Shown one piece after another: positions 31,358-39,860 of a DNA stretch of 64,000 bases. The stretch comes from Eubacteriales bacterium (GTDB taxonomy: Bacteria; Bacillota; Clostridia; Christensenellales; Aristaeellaceae), in contig JAQUWD010000004.1 in the NCBI GenBank assembly GCA_028693055.1, positions 1 to 64,000 on the forward strand. The letters are read 5' to 3'. The translations under genes were made by a program, and so were the position numbers. Under the pieces are notes generated by a model. The model saw nothing but the letters and a program-made list of their open reading frames with translations, had not been told where the DNA came from and ran no database searches. The number at the start of each line of letters is the position of its first letter. Positions within the stretch are counted from its first letter, which is position 1.

Positions 31358-32650
31358 TCATCCCTCCAGCTCAGTAAAAAAGATAGCCGGTTCGCCGTCC
31401 ACATAGCTGAGGCCGCCTTCTACGCGAACAGCCTCTCCACCCGTCTGGTTCTCATACACACCGTCCGGCGCGTTTACCCGTACCAATGCGGAGCACCCTT
31501 TCGTGGAAAACAATCCTGTGCACTGGCGCTGCCTGTTTTGATGGACGGCGCACAATATGCCGTTGCCCGCATCCATTACGCGGTAGGCGCTTTCTCGAAG
31601 CAGCGGGTTCTTCTTCCATTGGGCCAGCCGCTGTAAAAAGCTCGACTGGTCGTGCGCCCAATCCCAATGGATCTCATCTTTATCAAACAGGCTTGGCCGA
31701 AATACATTCTCGCATTCCTGACCGTTATACAGCAGCGTCATTCCCTTTTGGAAGAAAAGGAAGGCGGTCCAATTACGACGCTGGCGGTCGTCGGGAAGAA
31801 TGAATTTCGCACGCGGACGGTCATGATTTTCCAGAAATCGCAGCTTCACATAACGGTCGGAATAGGTATATTCCTGCCTATTTAGTTTATCTGCGTATTC
31901 TGCTAGGCTTTCCTCCCCAAGCAGGCAATGGATAAAATCATGGTACACATCGTATTCGTAGCTCAAATCAAAGACCTGCTCAATCTCGGCGTCCGACAGG
32001 CTCACCATCCCACGGCTACGGTTGGCAACCGTAAATTCCGCCTCCACCGACTCGCTTAACCAGAGACATCCGGGGCGCACAGTTTCCACCTCAGCCCTGG
32101 CACGCCGCCAGAATTCCAACGGAATCAGCGGGGCTACGTCGCAACGGAATCCGTCCACAATTGCCGCCCATTGCTTGAGCGTATCAATCTGATACTCCCA
32201 TAGGGCTAGGTTGGTATAATCCAGATCGATAATATCCGACCAGTCGCCGATCTGATTGCCAAAAGAACCGTCAGCCTTGTGGTAAAACCACTCGGGATGG
32301 CTGGCGGCTAGGTGGGAATCCGGGGAGGTATGGTTGTAGACCACATCGATGATGCATTTCATGCCTTGCGCGTGAACGGCGTTCACCAGATGCTTAAAGT
32401 CCTCTAGCGTACCCAATTCGGGGTTTACGGCGCGATAATCGGATATGGCGTAGGGCGAGCCTAGACGACCCTTGCGATTTGCAACCCCGATGGGATGGAT
32501 TGGCATCAGCCAGATTACGTCCACACCCAGCGCACGGATACGCGGCAGGGAAGGCTCCACTGCCCGGAAGGTGCCCTCCCGACTGAACTGACGAACATAA
32601 ATTGAATACATAACCTGATTGCGAAGCGCTTTGTCAGTTGTAGACGCCAT
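31358..32650 (-). CDS. Glycoside hydrolase family 13 (alpha-amylase family), intracellular
   Basis: A 430-residue GH13 protein without signal peptide. The four conserved regions are readable: DVVYNHTS (102-109), GFRCDVA with nucleophile Asp171, LWLSESVE with acid/base Glu200, and FLENHDRPR with Asp277. Size and compact C-terminal domain resemble cytoplasmic oligo-glucosidases or trehalose/sucrose-type enzymes rather than secreted amylases. It lies between the MalG-type permease and GH31 and is probably used on imported alpha-glucosides. Start supported by AAAGGAGAG. Confidence 0.92.
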   Translation of the reverse strand: MASTTDKALRNQVMYSIYVRQFSREGTFRAVEPSLPRIRALGVDVIWLMPIHPIGVANRKGRLGSPYAISDYRAVNPELGTLEDFKHLVNAVHAQGMKCIIDVVYNHTSPDSHLAASHPEWFYHKADGSFGNQIGDWSDIIDLDYTNLALWEYQIDTLKQWAAIVDGFRCDVAPLIPLEFWRRARAEVETVRPGCLWLSESVEAEFTVANRSRGMVSLSDAEIEQVFDLSYEYDVYHDFIHCLLGEESLAEYADKLNRQEYTYSDRYVKLRFLENHDRPRAKFILPDDRQRRNWTAFLFFQKGMTLLYNGQECENVFRPSLFDKDEIHWDWAHDQSSFLQRLAQWKKNPLLRESAYRVMDAGNGILCAVHQNRQRQCTGLFSTKGCSALVRVNAPDGVYENQTGGEAVRVEGGLSYVDGEPAIFFTELEG

Positions 32651-32681
32651 AATACTCTCTCCTTTACGTGCTATGCGCGGC

Positions 32682-33527
32682 TTATCCCTTGACGGCGGAG
32701 GACGCGATGCCCTCGATAAAGCGACGCTGGAAAAACAGATAGCAGATTACCACGGGGATGATGGCAATGGAGGTGGCAGCGAACAGCCCGGCGTAGTCTG
32801 TGGAATATCGCCCGCTGAACATGTTGAGCGCGACGCTTAGCACCTGCTTTGATTCAGAACGAATCATTAAATAGGGCCAAAGATAGTCCTCCCACGCCCA
32901 GAGAAATTGAAAGATCGCAATGCTGGATAAGGCGTTTTGCAGCATCGGAAGAATAATGCGGTGAAAAATATAAAACTCGTTGGCGCCGTCGATACGGGCT
33001 GCTTCCAGCATCTCGTCTGGGATGCCCGTGCAGCTTTGACGCATCATAAAAATACCAAAGGAGGTAAATAAACTGGGAACGATCAATGCCCTCCAGCTGT
33101 CCAGCCAGCCCGCAAGCTGCATCATGGAGTAGCGTGGAATAATCGTAACCACCCCCGGCACCATCATGGTGGCCAAAATACAGGAAAACAATAGCTGCCG
33201 CCCCTTGAAACGGTATTTGCACAGTACAAAGCCGGATATGCTGCTGGTATAAAGGGTAATCACCGTGATAGCAACGGCGTAGGCAAAGCTGTTAAAAAAG
33301 TATCGGAGGAAATTCATCTTTTCAATGGCGTTTAAATAGTTTTGTAGGGTAGGCGCCTTGGGTAGAAAGGATTGCTCTAGGGCGCTAATTTCCACGTTGG
33401 TTTTCAGTGACGAGCTCAACATCCATAAAAAAGGCAAAATGGTTAGCAGGCTAAAAAGAATCAGCACAGCGTTTAAAAGAATCCCGGAGCCTTTTGAACC
33501 GCCAGAAGAGGCTTTTTGCTTTTGCAT
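32682..33527 (-). CDS. Sugar ABC transporter permease, MalG-like
   Basis: A 281-residue inner-membrane permease with six helices and the EAA loop EMLEAARIDGANEFYIFHRIILPMLQNALSSIAIF, which contacts the ATPase. CUT1-family member. It is 4 bases after the MalF-type permease gene and 31 bases before GH13. No ATPase gene is in the operon, so a shared MsmK/UgpC-type ATPase encoded elsewhere is expected, as in many Bacillota. Confidence 0.93.
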   Translation of the reverse strand: MQKQKASSGGSKGSGILLNAVLILFSLLTILPFLWMLSSSLKTNVEISALEQSFLPKAPTLQNYLNAIEKMNFLRYFFNSFAYAVAITVITLYTSSISGFVLCKYRFKGRQLLFSCILATMMVPGVVTIIPRYSMMQLAGWLDSWRALIVPSLFTSFGIFMMRQSCTGIPDEMLEAARIDGANEFYIFHRIILPMLQNALSSIAIFQFLWAWEDYLWPYLMIRSESKQVLSVALNMFSGRYSTDYAGLFAATSIAIIPVVICYLFFQRRFIEGIASSAVKG

Positions 33528-33531
33528 CTTG

Positions 33532-34425
33532 TCATCTCTCCTTTTCCGTCTGACCGGACAGGCGAAAGGAAAGCCCTGTCAGCAGCGCGATGATTAAGAA
33601 TAACACAAAAGAGATTGCAGATGCATACCCAAAGTTGTATTTTACGAAGGCTTGATCATAAATAATATAGGAGGCTAGATAGGTTTGAGTACCTGGGCCG
33701 CCCTGAGTCAGCACCATGACGGGTATGTAGGTTTGAAAATACGAAATCAAGGAAGTGATGACGATAAAAAGAATCGTTGGCTTTAAAAGAGGGAGCGTCA
33801 TGTAGCGAAATTTCTGCGCGGCGTTCGCCCCGTCGATTCCGGCTGCCTCATATAGATCGGTAGGCAACGAGTACAACCCGCCCAGCAGAATCACCACCGC
33901 ATATCCGAAATCCTTCCATATGGTGAGCAGAACAATAGCTGTCATTGCGTAACGGGCGTCAAACAGCCAGTTGATATGAGCGCCGAGCAATTGATTCAGT
34001 AGACCAAACTGTGGATCGTACATGAATTTCCACACAAAAGCTACGGCTACCATAGGGGTGATGGTAGGCAGATAGTAAAGAGTGCGGAGAGTAGAAAGAA
34101 AGCGAACCGTTTTGGAGTGTAAAGCGCAGGACAAGAGCAGACCAAGGATCACCCGTGCCAACACCGCAACAGCGGCAAAAATAAAAGTATTACCCATGGA
34201 ACGCCAAAAAAGCGAGCTTTCGAACACCATTTTCCAGTTTGTAAGCCCGTTAAAGCGATACTGGCCTTTTAATGGATTCCATAAATGAAAGCTGCCCAAA
34301 AAGGCGACCACAATGGGAACCAAGAAAAATAGAATAAAAAAGCAGCACAAGCCGCAAACGACAAGATTCCGAAGCACAACTTCGCTGCTGCTGCGCAGGG
34401 GATGACGGCGGTGGATGGCGTTCAT
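33532..34425 (-). CDS. Sugar ABC transporter permease, MalF-like
   Basis: A 297-residue CUT1 permease with six helices. The EAA loop is DLYEAAGIDGANAAQKFRYMTLPLLKPTILFIVITSLI. Its N-terminus (MNAIHRRHPLRSSSE) is basic and cytoplasmic. Placed between the binding protein and the MalG-like permease; the three form the transporter of the alpha-glucan locus. Confidence 0.93.
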   Translation of the reverse strand: MNAIHRRHPLRSSSEVVLRNLVVCGLCCFFILFFLVPIVVAFLGSFHLWNPLKGQYRFNGLTNWKMVFESSLFWRSMGNTFIFAAVAVLARVILGLLLSCALHSKTVRFLSTLRTLYYLPTITPMVAVAFVWKFMYDPQFGLLNQLLGAHINWLFDARYAMTAIVLLTIWKDFGYAVVILLGGLYSLPTDLYEAAGIDGANAAQKFRYMTLPLLKPTILFIVITSLISYFQTYIPVMVLTQGGPGTQTYLASYIIYDQAFVKYNFGYASAISFVLFLIIALLTGLSFRLSGQTEKER

Positions 34426-34447
34426 GGCTTCGCCTTCCTTTCGTAAA

Positions 34448-34518
34448 ATGGGTTGTTGCGCAAAGGGCTAGGGAACAATCGTGATGATATTCCGAACGCT
34501 CTTCACGCAACAGCCCAT
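34448..34518 (-). other. Intercistronic hairpin between binding protein and permease genes
   Basis: Thirteen-base arms (34448-34460 with 34506-34518, one G-T pair) close a 45-base loop in the gap between the sugar-binding protein gene and the MalF-like permease gene. There is no T-run. It is placed like the hairpin after livJ and may raise binding-protein expression. Confidence 0.6.
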
Positions 34519-34524
34519 GACGGT

Positions 34525-35871
34525 TTATTTCGCCTCGGCGGCGTACTGATACTGGGGCTCCACGGAAACGAAGTCGCCCATGGCTAGCTCCTGATTACAG
34601 GTATCCTCGGCGCTTTGCAAAGCGGTTGAGATATCCGCTCCATTGTAGAAAATATCTTCCAAAGCAATTTTCATGTTGTTTTCCACTGCGCTGGGCATGG
34701 GGCCGGGCCAAATGTAGCGGTCGATATGATTGGCTAGCACGGCAATGCTGGAGACGTTTAAGATATCCTCATCGGCAGCAAGAGATTTCTTCGCCGGGAA
34801 AACGGAGTTGGCTAGACAAAATTGCTTTTGAAGCGCGTCGTTTGCAAGGAAGAAGCGGACGATATCCTGCGCGACAGCCTGCTGCTCGGCAGAGGCGTTC
34901 TTGTTAACGCCAAAAGTGGATTCGCCGTTGTAGCGGTGATAGGCGTAGGGCACATCCTCCGAGGGCGCGGGGATTTCGAAGCTGCCAAAGTCCGTATCGG
35001 GGAAATTGCTCTTCAGCAGGTTGTGCATAAAGCCCCAGCCCAGATACATGGCGATCATTCCTTGGCCGAAATTATCACCGGAGTTGTTGCCAAAGTTGTA
35101 ATCTCCGCTCTGGTCGACCTCGTAGATATCCTTCATGCGTTGAATCACCGTCTGGATGGCTTCGTTGTTGAAGCTGACCTTGCCATCCTGCGTGAACAGA
35201 TTCTGACCATACTGATACTGCATGCCCAGCACGTCACCCTGAGCGCCTCCGTTAAAGCTAAAACCAGCCTGCACCAATTCACCCTTGTCATTCCGGATGG
35301 TCAGCTTTTTCGCCACCTCGCGGAAGGAGTCCCAGGTTGTAGGGATATCCGCATCGGTAAGCCCGGCGGCAGCCCACATGGCTTTGTTATAATACATCGT
35401 GGCGGTCATCATGCCGTAATCGGTATAGTAGACTTTTCCGTCGATGACATGGGCGGAAACACCGACAAAGTCATTTTCCAGATCCTCTACGGCGATATCG
35501 TAGGGGGCCATGTAGCCGATCAGGTTTTCGTGATAGCTGTTATGTACGTTAAAGATCGCTGGGCCGTCCTGACCCTGAAGCGCTAGCGGCAGCTTAGTCC
35601 AGTAATCGTCCCATGGATTTTCTACCAAGGTGATGGTTACGTTGGGGTGCAGGGCGCTGTATTCGTCCGCAACCGCCTGAAACAGGTTGGCTGCGCCGGT
35701 CCAGTACCAAAGCTCAATGGAGATGGGCTGCCCATCGTTGACCGGTTGGGCGGGATCATACTGTACTGCGTTGCCCAGAATCGCACTCTGAGCGGAGGCG
35801 CATGCCATTGCTGAGAATACCAGTGCCAATGCAATAACCAGGGTTAGGATGCGTGTTAGGTGTTTTTTCAT
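34525..35871 (-). CDS. Extracellular sugar-binding protein (CUT1 family)
   Basis: A 448-residue SBP_bac_1-type binding protein. The signal peptide ends SAMACASAQS; the cysteine is preceded by AMA, which is a poor lipobox, so cleavage by signal peptidase I is also possible. The mature part has IELWYWTGAANLFQAVADEYSALHPNVTITLVENPWDDYWTKL and MWAAAGLTDADIPTTWDSFREVAKKL, typical of this fold. I prefer 35871 over 35880 since AGAAAGG is then 9 bases away. First gene of the alpha-glucan operon; promoter and operator are described separately. Confidence 0.92.
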   Translation of the reverse strand: MKKHLTRILTLVIALALVFSAMACASAQSAILGNAVQYDPAQPVNDGQPISIELWYWTGAANLFQAVADEYSALHPNVTITLVENPWDDYWTKLPLALQGQDGPAIFNVHNSYHENLIGYMAPYDIAVEDLENDFVGVSAHVIDGKVYYTDYGMMTATMYYNKAMWAAAGLTDADIPTTWDSFREVAKKLTIRNDKGELVQAGFSFNGGAQGDVLGMQYQYGQNLFTQDGKVSFNNEAIQTVIQRMKDIYEVDQSGDYNFGNNSGDNFGQGMIAMYLGWGFMHNLLKSNFPDTDFGSFEIPAPSEDVPYAYHRYNGESTFGVNKNASAEQQAVAQDIVRFFLANDALQKQFCLANSVFPAKKSLAADEDILNVSSIAVLANHIDRYIWPGPMPSAVENNMKIALEDIFYNGADISTALQSAEDTCNQELAMGDFVSVEPQYQYAAEAK

Positions 35872-35916
35872 GGTATTCATCCTTTCTCATGTCGCTATGC
35901 CTCGTTATGCGAATAG

Positions 35917-35930
35917 GTATAGCGCTAAAC
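35917..35930 (-). promoter_or_regulatory. Putative LacI-family operator of the sugar operon
   Basis: A CG-centred near-palindrome (GTATAGC/GCTAAAC, one mismatch per arm) immediately downstream of the -10 element of the binding-protein promoter. LacI-family operators typically have a central CpG. Its flanks (AGG before, CTG after) resemble the half-sites AGGTTTA/TAAACCT found at the regulator's own promoter. Confidence 0.6.
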
Positions 35931-35937
35931 TGGCTTT

Positions 35938-35965
35938 ATTATACAATATGATTTATATAAGTCAA
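35938..35965 (-). promoter_or_regulatory. Promoter of the sugar transporter / GH13 / GH31 operon
   Basis: Minus-strand TTGACT (35960-35965), 16-base AT-rich spacer, perfect TATAAT (35938-35943). Confidence 0.85.
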
Positions 35966-36006
35966 CTGCCTTTCTAAAATTTTATGTTTATTAAACTTGA
36001 TAAACC

Positions 36007-36034
36007 TTGAAAAATGAAAAATACATGGTATACT
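36007..36034 (+). promoter_or_regulatory. Promoter of the LacI-family regulator
   Basis: TTGAAA (36007-36012), 16-base spacer ending TGG, TATACT (36029-36034). The start of transcription would be near 36041, downstream of the only in-frame ATG (36014). Confidence 0.8.
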
Positions 36035-36048
36035 AGGTTTATAAACCT
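36035..36048 (+). promoter_or_regulatory. Palindromic operator at the regulator's own promoter
   Basis: A perfect 14-bp palindrome AGGTTTATAAACCT directly after the -10 element, spanning the predicted transcript start. It suggests autorepression by the LacI-family protein. Confidence 0.7.
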
Positions 36049-36070
36049 TTTTTGGGAGGAACCGCCTACG

Positions 36071-37102
36071 ATTACGTTAAAGGACATTGCCAAGGAAGCA
36101 AACGTCAGTCTGATGACGGTATCCAACGTCGTCAATGGCAATTTACACAAGGTATCCAAGGAAAAGGCAGAGGAAATTAAGCATATTTTAGAAACCCGTC
36201 ATTACGTGCAGAACGCAACGGCTCGCAGCTTGGCTAAGGCTCACTCCAACATTGTGGCGATCATGTTACGCAATGTAAGGGGTGAAAATTCAATGAGCAG
36301 CCCCCATAACGCCGCCTTACTTGGCGAGATCATTCAACGTTTGCAGTTCTATGGTTATTATGCAATGATCAATTTAGTAGAAACCCGGGAGGATATTGCT
36401 CGCAATCTGAAATCATGGAATGCCAGAGGCGCTATTTTCTTGGGCATGTTGGATAATGAGATAGAGCAGATTTACTCCCTCAGCTCCATACCTATGGTTT
36501 TTATCGACAGCTATAGCAACGTTCGGCAACTGTCCAGCGTAGGCATCGATGATTATAAAGGCGGTGCGTTGGCTGCCGAGTATTTTTGGGAAAAAGGGCA
36601 TCGAAGCATTGCCTTTGTCAGCCCGCCTGATTATGAAAACAGCGTGATACAGCACCGCTTGCGCGGCTTTTTGGATACGCTTGAGCGCCACCAAATCACG
36701 CTGACCGCGGACCATCGGCTTGTGCTGGAATCGGACGTGGAGCCCAGCGTTGTGGAGCGAGCCGTGCAAAAGCTAGCCTCCATGCGCGGCAGAGTAACCG
36801 CCGCTTTTGTGACCAGCGACCAGATGGCAGCCTCTTTTGTTGGCGGGCTATATGCCACAGGAATCCGGGTGCCGGAGGATATCTCCATCATTGGCTTTGA
36901 TAACATGCCCATCAGTCGGCAGACAACGCCCCAGCTGACAACCATCGAACAGAATTTATCGCAAAAGGCCTCTTTTGCAGTGGACATTCTGGAGCGCAGG
37001 CTGAAAACGCCATCAGCGCCAGCAGAATCCCGGATATTGGATGTTCGGCTAGTGGAGCGCGCCTCCGTTATTAGAATTGGAAGCAACGGAAAAGACAAAT
37101 AG
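36071..37102 (+). CDS. LacI-family transcriptional regulator, apparent non-AUG start
   Basis: A LacI/GalR regulator with N-terminal helix-turn-helix TLKDIAKEANVSLMTVSNVVNGNLHKVSKEKAEEI, hinge near residue 50 (ATARSLAKAHSN), and a periplasmic-binding-protein-like effector domain with the typical IIGFDNMPISRQTTPQLTTIEQ. The in-frame ATG at 36014 lies between the -35 and -10 elements, so it cannot be translated from this promoter. GGGAGGA (36054-36060) is well spaced for a start at ATT 36071 (giving MTLKDIA) or ACG 36068 (giving MITLKDIA), both matching the family N-terminus. It is divergent from the alpha-glucan operon and is the likely repressor of it. Confidence 0.88.
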   Translation: MTLKDIAKEANVSLMTVSNVVNGNLHKVSKEKAEEIKHILETRHYVQNATARSLAKAHSNIVAIMLRNVRGENSMSSPHNAALLGEIIQRLQFYGYYAMINLVETREDIARNLKSWNARGAIFLGMLDNEIEQIYSLSSIPMVFIDSYSNVRQLSSVGIDDYKGGALAAEYFWEKGHRSIAFVSPPDYENSVIQHRLRGFLDTLERHQITLTADHRLVLESDVEPSVVERAVQKLASMRGRVTAAFVTSDQMAASFVGGLYATGIRVPEDISIIGFDNMPISRQTTPQLTTIEQNLSQKASFAVDILERRLKTPSAPAESRILDVRLVERASVIRIGSNGKDK

Positions 37103-37131
37103 GCGCGTTGCGGAAATGAAGCCTATCAAGC

Positions 37132-37168
37132 AAAAAATCGCGGAGGCCGTGCAATACGACCCCCGCGA
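37132..37168 (-). terminator. Terminator after the 137-residue membrane protein gene
   Basis: Read on the minus strand: an 11-bp stem with two G-T pairs (37158-37168 with 37138-37148), 9-base loop, then TTTTTT (37132-37137). It faces the LacI gene from the other side. Confidence 0.75.
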
Positions 37169-37203
37169 CATAGGACACGATTAGGTGATCGCCGCCGTTA
37201 TCT

Positions 37204-37617
37204 TCAGCAAGGCTCATGGCCGCAGCCGACAGCCGCCATACATTTGATCCAGCAATACAAAGAGAACAGCGTATAGCTCATCAGCCCGAACATCAGGAAG
37301 TTGAGAATAACGAAAATCGCCGTGCTGGCAAGCGTAAACACAAGGGCAAACGCGCTGACGATCAAGAGCCAGATAGCGCCAATCAAAAGCTGGCGCGCGT
37401 TTCGACACATGCATTCGTTATACAAGGAGCTTTGCTGTAAAACGCTGCTTAAGGCAATAACCAGCACAAGCAGGCTTAACGCGCTCAAAGACAGGCCTAG
37501 CAGGGGCGTGATGAGGGTTGTGGTCAAAAGATTAAAAAGGAATAGTAGCGCAAAGGCTACGCCAACCAGAATGCTGACGCATACGGACAACGCGTCACAA
37601 TGCTTCTTTCTGCACAT
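37204..37617 (-). CDS. Cysteine-containing four-helix membrane protein, unknown
   Basis: A 137-residue protein with four hydrophobic segments (about 10-32, 38-60, 75-95 and 98-125). Cysteines sit near both ends (MCRKKHC, ECMCRN, CWIKC, CGHEPC), an unusual number for a small membrane protein. I do not recognise the family. It follows the 153-residue conserved hypothetical by 12 bases and ends at its own terminator, so the two form a two-gene unit. Confidence 0.65.
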   Translation of the reverse strand: MCRKKHCDALSVCVSILVGVAFALLFLFNLLTTTLITPLLGLSLSALSLLVLVIALSSVLQQSSLYNECMCRNARQLLIGAIWLLIVSAFALVFTLASTAIFVILNFLMFGLMSYTLFSLYCWIKCMAAVGCGHEPC

Positions 37618-37629
37618 AGGGCTTCCTCC

Positions 37630-38091
37630 TTACAGGGTGACTTCGGAGTCGATATAGTGGCTGGTGGTACGAAGGACGAAATGTCGGGAACCGTCGCAGA
37701 CGCCGCCATGGCTACCCACCCGAATGTCCTCAGGCAGAATAAAGCGGGTGGAGGAGACAGCCACGTCGCAGCACCCGGAGTGGTTGTGGGCTGGCACGGT
37801 AACGGCCCGAAAGCCGCGGGGATATTCGTTCCCCGCTTGATCCACCTCGTGAACGGTAACGCCCACCGCCACGCGCTTGGCGGGACATACATCCTTCAGG
37901 GTCATCGATACGTCGAGGATTCGACCGGTACCTTCCGCAGAAATGCCGGAAATGGCGACGGCTTTGGTTTCTTCGCATGGGTCAAAATAGACGTGGGTTT
38001 CGCCGTCAGCGCCGTCGGCAGTACGGCCGATACGCACGGCTGCGCCTTCGTTCAAGGTCGCGCCCATGGGTTTCAGTTCTATCGGTGTCAT
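37630..38091 (-). CDS. Conserved hypothetical protein of Clostridia
   Basis: A 153-residue protein predicted all-beta. It has a pattern I recall from many uncharacterised clostridial proteins: ILDVSMTLKDVCPAKRVAVGVTVHEVD, PRGFRAVTVPAHNHSGCCDV, RFILPEDI, and HFVLRTTSHYIDSEV at the end. These proteins often occur with small Cys-rich membrane proteins like its neighbour. A role at the cell surface or spore surface is possible but unproven. No signal peptide is visible. Confidence 0.65.
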   Translation of the reverse strand: MTPIELKPMGATLNEGAAVRIGRTADGADGETHVYFDPCEETKAVAISGISAEGTGRILDVSMTLKDVCPAKRVAVGVTVHEVDQAGNEYPRGFRAVTVPAHNHSGCCDVAVSSTRFILPEDIRVGSHGGVCDGSRHFVLRTTSHYIDSEVTL

Positions 38092-38214
38092 ACAGTCATT
38101 CCTCCCTATTGTTCAAACGCGGAAATAAGACAAATACCTGGTTCAACGGCGAAATGGGATTTTGCCGTCTCCGCAATAACAGCATATGTTTACGGGCGCG
38201 GTAGGTGCGAGCCT

Positions 38215-38285
38215 ATCAAAAGAGGCTGCGCCATCGGGAACGCTTAACGGTTTACCCGTCTGTCGTTTCCTGATGGCGCAGCCTC
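38215..38285 (-). terminator. Terminator of the fucosidase gene
   Basis: A perfect 14-bp outer stem (38222-38235 with 38272-38285), extended inward by a further 7 bp with one mismatch, and a 21-base loop. On the minus strand TTTTGAT follows (38215-38221). It lies 16 bases beyond the GH29 stop. Confidence 0.75.
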
Positions 38286-38300
38286 CAATGGCTCTTGGGA

Positions 38301-39605
38301 CTAACGAAGCTTAAATTTTAGTACAAAGTCCGGCGTTTTCGGAAATAGAATCGTTTGTACGCCGCCTTGATCCAGCGATAGGAATTCGTCCCGAGGGAAG
38401 GGCTTGGTCACCCAAGAATCCGGCACGTAGGCTTCCGCGCCGTCCGCCACCCGGCGCGGGTGTGATACGCGCCCGCGGAGTCCCTTCAAGCAAATCGGCC
38501 CTAAGGGTTGCTCCAGCAAATGAGCGTACACCGTGTCGCCCTTTTGCGTATAGCGGCCCCAGTCCGGCTTGTCAAGCCCTGCTTGACCGCAGCCGTAAAT
38601 GCTTTCGCCGTTGCGGTCAAGCCATTGCCCGACCTGGGTCAGGATTTGCTGCTGTTCCTCCGGGATACGCCCGGTAGCGTCGGGCCCAACGTTTATGAGC
38701 AGGTTGCCGTCCTTGCTGACGCATTCTACCAGCTTGCGCACAACCATGTCCGACGATTTATATTCGTGGTCAGCGGCTGTATAGCCCCAGCTGTTGTTCA
38801 GCGTCGTGCAGCATTCCCAAGCAATCTTACGCCCGGAAGGCGTACGCAATCCCTCGCCGGGAATGATCATTTCCGGGCAGGTAAAATCGCCGCTGGTTTC
38901 GGTAGGCGCGTCGCTGAGAAGGCTGCCGTAGCTTTCGCCGCTGGATTCCAGACGGCTGTTGAGTAAAATTCCGGGCTGGAGCTGGCGCACCATACGGGTA
39001 AGCTCGGTAGCGCGCCATTTCTCGCCCATCATATCGTCATAGCTAAAGTCCAGCCAGAGCAGGTCGATTTTTCCGTAGTTTGTCATTAGCTCGCGAACCT
39101 GACCGTGCATATACTCCAAGTAACGGTTAAAATCCTTGGGCGTATCGGCTGTCGGCTGATCCCGCAGGGGGTGATTGCGGTCGCCATAGGCTGGATAATC
39201 CGGGTGCCGCCAGTCCAGCAGCGAATAATACAATCCAACGCCCAAGCCCTCTGCGCGGAAGGCTTCTACATATTCCCGGATTAAATCTCGGCCGCAGGGC
39301 GTATTGGTGCTCTTAAAATCAGTCAGGGCGCTGTCGAACAGGCAAAAGCCGTCGTGGTGCTTCGCGGTCATCACCGCGTATTTCATACCCGCCTGCTTAC
39401 ACAGCTTTGCCCACTGCTTGGGCTCGTAATGGATGGGATGAAACTCATGCATCAGCGGTTCGTAAGCCTCCGCAGAAATGCGCTCCGACGAACGCAGCCA
39501 TTCGCCTCTGGCTGGAATGGCATACAGTCCCCAGTGGATAAACATACCGAAGCGCGCCTCACGAAACCATCTGGTTCGCTCCTCATAGGCAGTCCAGTCA
39601 AACAT
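38301..39605 (-). CDS. Alpha-L-fucosidase, glycoside hydrolase family 29
   Basis: A 434-residue GH29 enzyme without signal peptide, removing terminal alpha-L-fucose with retention. Motifs: RFGMFIHWGLYAIPARGEW near residue 18, AKHHDGFCLFDS near 81, and the nucleophile Asp186 in DLLWLDFSYD; NSWGY near 268 is also conserved. Residues beyond 340 form the small beta-sandwich. Its single-gene transcript ends at a terminator. Fucose is abundant in mucin and some plant glycans. Confidence 0.93.
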   Translation of the reverse strand: MFDWTAYEERTRWFREARFGMFIHWGLYAIPARGEWLRSSERISAEAYEPLMHEFHPIHYEPKQWAKLCKQAGMKYAVMTAKHHDGFCLFDSALTDFKSTNTPCGRDLIREYVEAFRAEGLGVGLYYSLLDWRHPDYPAYGDRNHPLRDQPTADTPKDFNRYLEYMHGQVRELMTNYGKIDLLWLDFSYDDMMGEKWRATELTRMVRQLQPGILLNSRLESSGESYGSLLSDAPTETSGDFTCPEMIIPGEGLRTPSGRKIAWECCTTLNNSWGYTAADHEYKSSDMVVRKLVECVSKDGNLLINVGPDATGRIPEEQQQILTQVGQWLDRNGESIYGCGQAGLDKPDWGRYTQKGDTVYAHLLEQPLGPICLKGLRGRVSHPRRVADGAEAYVPDSWVTKPFPRDEFLSLDQGGVQTILFPKTPDFVLKFKLR

Positions 39606-39773
39606 GTTTCAAGCTCCTTTCGTACTTTGAAAACCGTAACGGACGGCGTTTGCCGTTCCGAATTTTCTTTTTCCGTCTTTTGGCTCCATTATATCATTTC
39701 AGTGTGAATACGCAAGCATAGGATCATTAGGCCCGCTATTTTTCGCCGCGGTCAGAAGCCTTCGCACTGCGCC

Positions 39774-39802
39774 TTGCAAAATATGCCTAAATAAGATAGA
39801 AT
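39774..39802 (+). promoter_or_regulatory. Promoter of the first DegV gene
   Basis: TTGCAA (39774-39779), 17-base spacer, TAGAAT (39797-39802). A 6-1-6 palindrome GGGTCG-T-CGACCC (39828-39840) lies in the leader, 20 bases before the start codon. Confidence 0.55.
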
Positions 39803-39860
39803 AAATGCGTTGTTATACTGCATAATCGGGTCGTCGACCCACAATACAAGGAGGAAACCC

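Noticed and set aside
34822..35586. 254-codon plus-strand frame opposite the sugar-binding protein
   Set aside because: Antisense shadow; the minus strand has full binding-protein motifs, signal peptide and promoter.
37600..38247. 215-codon plus-strand frame opposite the conserved hypothetical
   Set aside because: Antisense shadow with no ribosome site; the minus strand has family motifs and operon spacing.
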